A stretch of 17,353 bases of DNA, taken from positions 1 to 17,353 of the forward strand of contig SFHG01000037.1 of assembly GCA_004555765.1 (NCBI GenBank), read 5' to 3'. The notes beneath the pieces are model-generated. The model made no database searches and was not told where the DNA came from. It was given only the letters and a program-made list of their open reading frames with translations. This document shows, in pieces, positions 7,002 through 13,012 of this stretch. Positions within the stretch are counted from its first letter, which is position 1, and each line of letters starts with the position of its first letter. Position numbers and translations under genes: made by a program. This DNA comes from Bacteroidales bacterium (GTDB lineage: Bacteria; Bacteroidota; Bacteroidia; Bacteroidales; Porphyromonadaceae).

Positions 7002-8066
7002 TCAGAAATCCTCCTTTTTGAATGCGATGTCGAAGAAAACGAAAGCCGCCACGTCGACCAAAATGGAGATGACAATCCAGTAAGCGACGCCCAAGCCTTG
7101 GAATTTTCCCGCGAAGAGGTCTTTCCAGACATCGATCACGCTGAGCATCCGGTGCGTCCTTGATACCGGATGCTCGGCCAGATAGGTTGCCCGGTCTTCT
7201 TCCTTTACGTCGATGAGGTCGCTGTAATCCTTAATCATACTGTAAGAGCGTGTCAATAAGACATCCGTTTCGGCAATCAGTTCGTTGTCTACTTTTCCGT
7301 ATGCCTTGGCATCATCAAGGGGCTTCTGGATGCTGTCCAGTCCGGCGACCAAGGCTTTTGCTTCAGGCACGAAAGTCTTAGCCCTATTGTCGACGGTCGT
7401 CCTCTGTATCTCGGAGATCCGGTTATTCATGTGCTGATAGGCAATCTTCCGGTACTGATCTTTGAGCAACTTGCGCTGGTCTGCAGAGGTTCCTTGGTAG
7501 GAAAGCGTGGGGATGACATCCACGCCGAGCGCTTTGGCGAGCTTCGTGAGATGTTCTTTCGCCCTATCCCCGAAACCCGGATTGGCCATATTGTCGATCT
7601 CGTTTTCGAGACCGGTAAGCGCCGACTCCACATCTCGCTTCAGCGCTTCGATTTTGACCGACTTCTCTTTCTCTATGAGGGTATTGTCTGCCAATTGGCG
7701 CAAGTAGCTTTTCGTGGTACTCACATCCTGCATCGCGATATTATTGATGCCGGAGCGGTAAAAGAACGTGTGCATATTCGTCGGCATACTGCAGATGAGC
7801 CAAAAAAGGATCAGCAGCACAATCCCTATGGCGAGCTTGGTGGAGCGCTTTTCGACGTATATATTGGTATTGAGACTGTCGACGAGGAGCTTCGACCCAT
7901 AGGAGGCTATGACGAAAAAGCCGATCGTCACAGCCCAGCAAAACACCTCCGGCCAGCTCGGCAGGAGCAAATGAAGCGACTCCGCCGTCGCCCAACAACT
8001 GACTGCGGCGAAACAGAGAAACCCTGCTACGCTCAAAATCTTCAGGAACTGATTCTTTTCGACCAT
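7002..8066 (-). CDS. Four-helix membrane protein with large helical domain, first gene of cassette
   Basis: This 354-residue protein has hydrophobic segments at about 8-28, 38-60, 77-97 and 326-347. Between the third and fourth lies a charged, mostly helical domain of some 225 residues that is cysteine-poor. With an even number of helices both termini lie on the same side. The short basic loop after helix 2 (VEKRSTK) suggests that it is cytoplasmic, which puts the big domain outside the inner membrane. That is a positive-inside inference and is not certain. I recognise no named family. It is the first gene of a four-gene minus-strand cassette and probably acts as the membrane receptor or sensor feeding the GTPase. 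No clear TAnnTTTG promoter or Shine-Dalgarno is seen ahead of it; a bidirectional hairpin and a repeat array lie just upstream. Confidence 0.82.
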   Translation of the reverse strand: MVEKNQFLKILSVAGFLCFAAVSCWATAESLHLLLPSWPEVFCWAVTIGFFVIASYGSKLLVDSLNTNIYVEKRSTKLAIGIVLLILFWLICSMPTNMHTFFYRSGINNIAMQDVSTTKSYLRQLADNTLIEKEKSVKIEALKRDVESALTGLENEIDNMANPGFGDRAKEHLTKLAKALGVDVIPTLSYQGTSADQRKLLKDQYRKIAYQHMNNRISEIQRTTVDNRAKTFVPEAKALVAGLDSIQKPLDDAKAYGKVDNELIAETDVLLTRSYSMIKDYSDLIDVKEEDRATYLAEHPVSRTHRMLSVIDVWKDLFAGKFQGLGVAYWIVISILVDVAAFVFFDIAFKKEDF

Positions 8067-8171
8067 ATCAATATTTGTTTTTGGAGGATATTTTGCGCCC
8101 TAATCCAATAGACTCGGGGACATATTCTTAAGTCCGACACAGACGGTTCGAAATACCGGTGGGGCGAGCGG

Positions 8172-8203
8172 CAAAAAGAGCCCGGGACACCGACCCGGTT
8201 TTT
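8172..8203. terminator. Bidirectional intrinsic terminator between engB operon and GTPase cassette
   Basis: AAAAAGAG is followed by a CCGGG/CCCGG stem (8182-8186 and 8194-8198, 7-base loop) and then TTTTT. On the minus strand the hairpin is followed by GCTCTTTTTG, so it can stop transcripts from the engB operon. On the plus strand it is followed by T5, although no plus-strand gene precedes it. It separates the two minus-strand units, and array 2 would lie in the engB 3' untranslated region. Confidence 0.65.
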
Positions 8204-8295
8204 GGTACGTATCTCAAGGGAAAGAGACCCAATGTCTCGCGGGAAGGAGACTCTGTATCTCGCGACCTTCTCGGTACGGGTCTCGTTTTCCAGAG
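8204..8295. repeat. Four-unit repeat with exact 23-bp period (array 2)
   Basis: The six-base core ends at 8215, 8238, 8261 and 8284, exactly 23 bases apart: TATCTC, TGTCTC, TATCTC, GGTCTC. The third unit contains TCTGTATCTCG, which also occurs in array 3. GAGAC words opposite the cores give local inverted repeats, such as GAGAC-CCAAT-GTCTC at 8224-8238. The array lies between the engB stop and the bidirectional hairpin. No coding function is apparent. Confidence 0.75.
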
Positions 8296-8356
8296 GGATA
8301 GGACACGCCTTTCTTCGCCATTCACAGTATTTTACACCGACGTACTCCCAAAGGTA

Positions 8357-8959
8357 CTACTTTATATCGTCGGAGATGATGTCGTCAATGTAGTCCAGGA
8401 GTTCCTCCCGCCCCTCTTTTTTCTCCGAAGAAGTAATGAAGTAAGGCGGCAGTTCCTCCCAAGTCTCAGAGAGCTTTTCCAGATAGGCATCGATATTGCG
8501 CCCTGCGGCAGTGGGAGACACCTTGTCACTCTTTGTAAAGACAAGCGCAAAAGGCACACCACTCTCCCCCATATCGTGAATAAAGTCGAGGTCGATGACC
8601 ATCGGCGCATGACGAATGTCGATTAGGATAAAGAGACACGCCATCTCCTCTCGTCTCAGCGTGTACTCGGAGATGATGCGCGCCAAGTCGTCCTGGACTT
8701 TCTTCGGCACCTTGGCATAGCCGTACCCCGGCAAGTCGACGATGTAAAATTCTTCATTGACGAGGAAGTGATTGATGAGTTGGGTCTTGCCCGGGGTTTG
8801 GGAGGTCTTGGCAAGGTCTTTTTGCCTCGTGAGCATATTGATGAGCGACGACTTGCCGACATTTGACCGTCCTATGAACGCAAATTCGAGACGTCCGTCC
8901 TTGGGACATTCGTCGAGCGTGGAGCTGCTTTTGGAGAAAACAGCAGATTTAATCTCCAT
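8357..8959 (-). CDS. engB: Ribosome biogenesis GTP-binding protein EngB/YsxC/YihA
   Basis: EngB is an essential small GTPase in most bacteria that assists late assembly of the large ribosomal subunit. The 200-residue product shows all G motifs: G1 GRSNVGKS at 30-37, the switch-I motif TPGKTQ at 55-60, G3 DLPGYG at 75-80, G4 TKSD at 142-145 and a G5-like TSSEKKEG near 176. Family length is about 195-210. I chose the ATG at 8959, giving MEIKSAVF, because it begins 13 bases after the upstream gene and matches the usual short N-terminus. The in-frame ATG at 9016 would extend into the lipid kinase gene. It is last in the minus-strand operon. A repeat array and a terminator follow it. Confidence 0.95.
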   Translation of the reverse strand: MEIKSAVFSKSSSTLDECPKDGRLEFAFIGRSNVGKSSLINMLTRQKDLAKTSQTPGKTQLINHFLVNEEFYIVDLPGYGYAKVPKKVQDDLARIISEYTLRREEMACLFILIDIRHAPMVIDLDFIHDMGESGVPFALVFTKSDKVSPTAAGRNIDAYLEKLSETWEELPPYFITSSEKKEGREELLDYIDDIISDDIK

Positions 8960-8972
8960 ATCTTCAGATCGA

Positions 8973-9956
8973 TTATTTTGGGGATTCGGGGTTAAAGAAA
9001 GAGCGGATATCGTCATCTATTTTGCGGAAAGCGGAGGATACACCGTTAAAGAAATCGAAGATGTTCTTCTCCCGATCCTCCTCTCTTCCCGTACAAACGG
9101 TGAGATTGTCCGGTATGACTTGAATGTGCAACTTTTTGGTCGCCTCACGCGGTTCGCCGTCGATGTGGTACAGCATCGGTTCGCAGGCGGATATCAGGAT
9201 ATCCTTTCCCTCGTAAAGCTCCGTGTACTTATTCTCCTCAAGGTCTCCGCTAAAGAGCTGAAAAGCGATGGCGCCACCCTCGTCCTTGGGGAAATCCTTG
9301 ATTATCGTGACGTTCAGAAGCCCGTCATCCATACTTGCAGTCGGGGCTATGTAGGCGTTATTCCCGTACTGGGACGCATTGCCGACGGCGACCAAGAAGG
9401 CCTTCGTACTGTGGTCTACGCCGTCAACGGTTACCGTATAGTCTCCGGAGACATAATCGAGGTAAGAGGAGACCGATCCGCTGATGTAGTTTACCACACC
9501 TCGTCCCTCGGTCTTGGAGAACTTTTGCGTCACTTTGCCGTCAAACCCGATGCCGCAGGTCACCAGGAACGGTTCACCGTTGCACGTACAGGTGTCGATC
9601 CGCATGGTCTCGTTTCGCAGCATCACGTCCACTGCCTTATCCAGAGCCATCGGGATGCGCAGCTCGCGTGCCAGACCGTTCCCGGAACCATTGGGCAGAA
9701 TGCAGAGCGGCATCTTGGAGCCGAGGAGTGCGAGGGCTATTTCATTCACCGTCCCGTCTCCTCCGCAAGCTATGACCGCATCATAGTCGGAGGAGAGCGC
9801 CTCTTTGGCAAAGAGGTTGCCTTCGCCCGGCTTGCGGGTAATCTTCGATTCCACAGAATGTCCGGCACCTTCGATCCGACTAACGATGCCCGGCACAATC
9901 TTCTCGGCATTGTTTTTCGGACCGGAGACCGGATTTACGATAAGCAGATACTTCAT
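8973..9956 (-). CDS. Diacylglycerol/lipid kinase family protein (YegS/DgkB-like)
   Basis: This is an ATP-dependent lipid kinase of the soluble DAGK catalytic-domain family (LCB5/YegS/DgkB). Such enzymes phosphorylate diacylglycerol or related lipids at the inner face of the membrane and recycle diacylglycerol into phospholipid synthesis. The 327 residues start with the typical MKYLLIVNPVSG. The nucleotide-binding GGDGT lies at 65-69, PNGSGNGLAREL at 88-99 and GIGFDG at 135-140. The C-terminal beta-sandwich contains HIDGEPRE. There is no transmembrane helix, as expected. The exact lipid substrate cannot be read from sequence, so no gene symbol is assigned. It sits between pdxA (76 bases upstream) and engB (13 bases downstream), probably on one transcript. 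Confidence 0.93.
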   Translation of the reverse strand: MKYLLIVNPVSGPKNNAEKIVPGIVSRIEGAGHSVESKITRKPGEGNLFAKEALSSDYDAVIACGGDGTVNEIALALLGSKMPLCILPNGSGNGLARELRIPMALDKAVDVMLRNETMRIDTCTCNGEPFLVTCGIGFDGKVTQKFSKTEGRGVVNYISGSVSSYLDYVSGDYTVTVDGVDHSTKAFLVAVGNASQYGNNAYIAPTASMDDGLLNVTIIKDFPKDEGGAIAFQLFSGDLEENKYTELYEGKDILISACEPMLYHIDGEPREATKKLHIQVIPDNLTVCTGREEDREKNIFDFFNGVSSAFRKIDDDIRSFFNPESPK

Positions 9957-10032
9957 GGCATATCCCGATTAGTTTTGCGTTGGCGCTAAAGGAAGAAATC
10001 TGTTTTCCATTGGGGCTCGGAGAGTCGGGGCA

Positions 10033-11139
10033 TCAGTCAAACTCCCTACCCTCTCTGCGTCTATGACCTGCGTTAAGCGGAAGAGGATTCGACGTGTGTT
10101 CCGCATAATCTTTCCTCTTGTCTATGATATCGATGGCTTGGTAAACTGCAGCTCTGAAAGATCCCGGGTCTGCCACCCCTTTCCCTGCGATATCGAAGGC
10201 CGTACCGTGATCGGGCGAAGTCCGGACCACAGAGAGACCGGCAGTGACATTCACCCCATCATTCATCGCCATCATCTTAAACGGGATCAATCCTTGGTCG
10301 TGGTAGAGTGCCAGCACCCCGTCAAACTTCTGCCAAGCTGCATTGCCCCAGAACCCGTCTGCGGGATATGGTCCGAAGAACAGCATACCGGTCTCCCATA
10401 AGTCCTTCACGGCAGGCTTCAGAATCTGCTCCTCTTCCGTCCCCATAAGGCCGTTTTCGCCCGCATGAGGATTAAGACCGAGAAGGGCTATGCGGGGCTT
10501 GTCTACGGCAAAGTCCACTTTCAAGATCCGCTCCAATCTCCGGGCGGCGTTGATGATACCCTCACGTGTCACGGCAGCGGACACTTCGGAGAGGGGGATA
10601 TGTATGGTCAGAAGCCCCACTTGGAGTCCGGTGCGATTGGTGAAGAGCATCATCGGCTTCTCCTCCGGATGAGTATGTGCAAAAAACTCCGTATGCCCCT
10701 CCGGAAAGACCTCCACACCGTCCGAGAGCGTCACCCCGTGTGCCGTCTCTTTGTGGATCGGAGCAGTGACCACCCCATCCAGAAGACCGGCATCAAGATC
10801 TGCACGGGCTCTCTCGAGGGCAAGCACGGCATAGAGCCCGCTCTCACCAGAGGGAATACCGGGCGTGATATCTGGCCTTGCGTCCCGTCCCCGTCCGCAC
10901 TCAATGATTGACACGGTACCGGGTCGGGCATCCTGTGGCGTCCGAATCACGTGAACAGGCAGCGGGATCTCGATTTCGAGCAGCCGCTTATAGTAATCAA
11001 AAAGTTGCTTGGTGCCGTAGACGATCGGCACAAAGAGCTCGCCCATCCGTTCGTCCGAAAGGGTTTTCAGGATCACCTCATAGCCTACGCCGTTGAAGTC
11101 GCCGTGCGTGAGACCTAATTTGTATAGCGAATCAGACAT
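10033..11139 (-). CDS. pdxA: 4-hydroxythreonine-4-phosphate dehydrogenase
   Basis: PdxA oxidises 4-phosphohydroxy-L-threonine with NAD+ to the precursor condensed by PdxJ in the DXP-dependent route to pyridoxal 5'-phosphate. The 368 residues carry the three metal-ligand histidines in context: GHTEFFAH (His149), NPHAGE (His225) and YHDQG (His280). The substrate-binding Lys288 (LIPFK), Asn297 (GVNVTAG) and Arg306 (SVVRTSPDHGTAFDIAG) follow. The N-terminus LGLTHGDFNGVGYEVILKTL is the Bacteroidetes variant of the usual GDPxGIGPE. Length is slightly above the roughly 330 of the E. coli enzyme; the extra residues are in the early domain and a charged C-terminal tail. It starts nine bases after the DUF4837 gene, so the two are co-transcribed. 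pdxJ is not in this window. Confidence 0.96.
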   Translation of the reverse strand: MSDSLYKLGLTHGDFNGVGYEVILKTLSDERMGELFVPIVYGTKQLFDYYKRLLEIEIPLPVHVIRTPQDARPGTVSIIECGRGRDARPDITPGIPSGESGLYAVLALERARADLDAGLLDGVVTAPIHKETAHGVTLSDGVEVFPEGHTEFFAHTHPEEKPMMLFTNRTGLQVGLLTIHIPLSEVSAAVTREGIINAARRLERILKVDFAVDKPRIALLGLNPHAGENGLMGTEEEQILKPAVKDLWETGMLFFGPYPADGFWGNAAWQKFDGVLALYHDQGLIPFKMMAMNDGVNVTAGLSVVRTSPDHGTAFDIAGKGVADPGSFRAAVYQAIDIIDKRKDYAEHTSNPLPLNAGHRRREGREFD

Positions 11140-11148
11140 AAATCGTGC

Positions 11149-12213
11149 TTAATCGTTTTCGGGAGGGACACTGTCTTTTGCGACCTCCTCAAAGGTGTGG
11201 GTCTTAAAGTCGGATCCTGCAGGCCTCATCGTCCAAAGCGCTGCCTCCGGATAGAGTAGGAGGTTCCGCTTCTTTTCTCCGGGGGCATATACAAAGGCTT
11301 CACAAACCACGACACGTTTGCCTCCGCTATCGACGACGGCATGCATCACAAAAGGTCCCCCCATCATATCGCCTTCCATCGCCCACAAGCCACGTACTTC
11401 AGCCGTGTAGGCACCCCGGTCTTCAAACCCGTCGAAAGAGGGCTTTACCCCTTTCTCCGTAGACATATAGCTCCCCTCGTACTGTCCCTTGATGTTAGCC
11501 GCCATAACGGAATCACGCTTATGAATCAGGTAGTCCACGGTGAACGTATTTTTGTCTCTGTACGGGAAAGTATAGACCACGATATCCATCCGCTTACGCT
11601 GATCCATGTTGGAGGTCCAGACGAAGTCTTTCCCGGTCTCGATGTAGTCCATCTCCGCCGGCACATTCATCGTCACGCCTCCAATGGAGTCTTCCACGAC
11701 TTTGGCAAACTTGCTCGAATAAGTTCCCTCCAAGATATCCCCCCAACGCTTTATTTCCTCTTTGTAGAGAAATTTGCTGAGTTGCTTCCCCCGCACTCTC
11801 AAGAGGGTATACAGGGATTCCAAGCTCTCGGAGCGGGCATGCAAAATGACCTGCCCTGTCGCGAAATGATCCCTAACCACATTCACCGACGGGCGGGTGT
11901 ACAAAGCCGGATCCACCGTTACCATCAGGATGTTGCGCATCGCACTGAACATCGAAGTAAACTTGCTCTCCGGCGTAAATATCACATCCTGCATCGGCTC
12001 GACCTGTGGCAGGACAAAAACGGGAGAGGCAAAAACCGCCCGCACGGAGTCCTTGACGGACGCGTTAAAGAGGCTGTCGGGCAACACTACGACCAACGAC
12101 GACGGCGCCCCCGTGGCTCCAAACGGATTGGATTCCTTCTGCCCTCCGCAAGAGGAAACAAAGACGGATGCAAAAAGAGCCAATGCGACCCCTAATGTAG
12201 TAATCTTCTTCAT
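11149..12213 (-). CDS. DUF4837-type lipoprotein
   Basis: The 354-residue precursor has a type II signal peptide: MKKITT, a hydrophobic core, then the lipobox VSSC with Cys22. The mature protein starts CGGQKESN, without an aspartate at +2. The body resembles the DUF4837 family of Bacteroidetes lipoproteins, which is often encoded next to pdxA. Recognisable stretches are the early LVVVLPDSLF and the late ALWTMRPAGSDFKTHTF. Function is unknown and the location is presumably the periplasmic face of a membrane. I chose the ATG at 12213 because the longer frame to 12255 would put 14 non-signal residues in front of a perfect lipoprotein signal. It is the first gene of the operon with pdxA, the lipid kinase and engB; a candidate -7 box lies 76 bases upstream. 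Confidence 0.85.
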   Translation of the reverse strand: MKKITTLGVALALFASVFVSSCGGQKESNPFGATGAPSSLVVVLPDSLFNASVKDSVRAVFASPVFVLPQVEPMQDVIFTPESKFTSMFSAMRNILMVTVDPALYTRPSVNVVRDHFATGQVILHARSESLESLYTLLRVRGKQLSKFLYKEEIKRWGDILEGTYSSKFAKVVEDSIGGVTMNVPAEMDYIETGKDFVWTSNMDQRKRMDIVVYTFPYRDKNTFTVDYLIHKRDSVMAANIKGQYEGSYMSTEKGVKPSFDGFEDRGAYTAEVRGLWAMEGDMMGGPFVMHAVVDSGGKRVVVCEAFVYAPGEKKRNLLLYPEAALWTMRPAGSDFKTHTFEEVAKDSVPPEND

Positions 12214-12288
12214 ACCTTGAAACAAGTATCCGGTGTCGCGGATCATCCACAACACCCGTTAAAGAAACCTCATTTGGAGGTCTCAGTA

Positions 12289-12296
12289 CAAAAGTA
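12289..12296 (-). promoter_or_regulatory. Candidate -7 box for the DUF4837-pdxA-kinase-engB operon
   Basis: On the minus strand the sequence reads TACTTTTG, which fits the Bacteroidetes -7 consensus TAnnTTTG. A TTTG at the proper -33 distance is not evident. Transcription would start near 12281 and leave a leader of about 70 bases. Confidence 0.5.
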
Positions 12297-12371
12297 GCAA
12301 TTTCTCTGCAATTCCGGCGCCGTTCCTCCTCTCCCCGACATCAATGTCCGTTCCACGGGTGGCTTTTTCTT

Positions 12372-12461
12372 GGTCTGTATCTCGACTTCTTCCCGGTCTG
12401 TATCTCGAGAACATTCCGGTCTGTGTCTCAAAAGGATTTTGGTCTGTACCCCTTTTTGCTC
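12372..12461. repeat. Four-unit repeat with exact 23-bp period (array 3)
   Basis: Units begin GGTCTGTATCTCG, GGTCTGTATCTCG, GGTCTGTGTCTC and GGTCTGTACCCC at 12372, 12395, 12418 and 12441, exactly 23 bases apart. The GGTCTGT head is invariant, while the second half of each unit has diverged. The core (TATCTC, TATCTC, TGTCTC, TACCCC) is the same as in array 2, about 4.2 kb away. It lies between the tRNA-Gly terminator and the promoter of the DUF4837 operon. Confidence 0.8.
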
Positions 12462-12475
12462 TAACCTCAATGGTA

Positions 12476-12520
12476 AAACAAAAACTCCAAGTGTCCCTTA
12501 GCGAAGAACACTCGGAGTTT
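12476..12520 (-). terminator. Intrinsic terminator of tRNA-Gly
   Basis: Read on the minus strand, AAACTCCGAGTGT pairs with ACACTTGGAGTTT across a 13-base loop (arms 12508-12520 and 12482-12494), with one G-U pair. It is followed directly by TTTTTGTTTTA. It sits 14 bases past the tRNA 3' end. This is a strong Rho-independent terminator. Confidence 0.88.
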
Positions 12521-12534
12521 CATCTTTCAAACAG

Positions 12535-12607
12535 AGCGGAAGACGGGACTCGAACCCGCGACCCCAACCTTGGCAAGGTTGTGCTCTACCAACTGAGCTA
12601 CTTCCGC
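12535..12607 (-). tRNA. tRNA-Gly (anticodon GCC)
   Basis: A 73-base cloverleaf lies on the minus strand. The acceptor stem is GCGGAAG/CTTCCGC (7 perfect pairs), the D arm GCTC-AGTTGGTA-GAGC, the anticodon arm CAACC-TTGCCAA-GGTTG with anticodon GCC, and the T arm GCGGG-TTCGAGT-CCCGT. The discriminator is U. The CCA end is not encoded and must be added enzymatically. A consensus promoter precedes it and an intrinsic terminator follows, so it is a stand-alone unit. Confidence 0.98.
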
Positions 12608-12632
12608 GTTTGTCTTCTTTTCAAACGTGTTG

Positions 12633-12663
12633 CAAAGATACAAACTATTTTGATTCCGCCAAA
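12633..12663 (-). promoter_or_regulatory. Bacteroidetes-type promoter of tRNA-Gly
   Basis: On the minus strand TTTG (12660-12663) is followed by 19 bases and TATCTTTG (12633-12640). This matches the sigma-ABfr consensus TTTG-N19-TAnnTTTG exactly. Start of transcription is expected near 12625, some 18 bases before the mature tRNA 5' end. It is also good evidence for the phylum. Confidence 0.85.
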
Positions 12664-12948
12664 CGTTTTTGACCGAAAGACTGTTTTTTGCCCATGTACC
12701 CCTCTATTTCGCAATCCCTCAAGGAAGTGCTTAGTACCCCTCTGCTCAAAGATTTCGGAAATAGGAGGTGCAGACCGTTCCTTGTACAGGTAGTACAGAA
12801 GGAAGAGGCCCGTTAGGGGGCAAAAGAACGCGATAGCGGTCTAATGTGACTGGACAGAGACAAAGAAACCTAAGATCTCTCAGCCGTGGAGAAAAGTCAC
12901 ACCTAGGGAAAACACGGGACACCTATCCGAATGGCGGCCAGCGTAAAG
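12664..12948. other. Intergenic stretch between tRNA-Gly and the lipoprotein gene
   Basis: No convincing gene is present; the open frames here are short and cross the tRNA or signals. Two copies of GTACCCCTCT at 12696-12705 and 12734-12743 resemble the last unit of array 3 (GTACCCCTTT) and may be decayed relatives. CCCTCTATTTCG near 12700 and CGGAAATAGGAGG near 12755 form an imperfect inverted repeat. The rest shows nothing I can interpret. Confidence 0.5.
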
Positions 12949-12981
12949 TTGTAAACAGTCTTGAAAATTATCGTAACTTTG
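12949..12981 (+). promoter_or_regulatory. Candidate promoter of the large lipoprotein gene
   Basis: TAACTTTG at 12974-12981 fits TAnnTTTG, with TTG 22 bases further upstream (12949-12951), a little wider than the usual spacing. A start near 12988 would leave a leader of about 25 bases before the ATG at 13013. Confidence 0.5.
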
Positions 12982-13012
12982 TGATAAATCAAGAACATGA
13001 AGTGATACGGAT

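Noticed and set aside
6956..7132. Longer N-terminus for the GTPase
   Set aside because: It would overlap the upstream membrane-protein gene by about 130 bases and reads as Ser/Arg-rich noise; the ATG at 6955 is the sensible start.
8772..9989. 405-residue plus-strand frame opposite engB and the lipid kinase
   Set aside because: It spans two well-supported minus-strand genes with all their motifs, and its own translation is nondescript.
12344..12793. 149-residue plus-strand frame
   Set aside because: It runs across array 3, the tRNA terminator and the tRNA-Gly gene itself.
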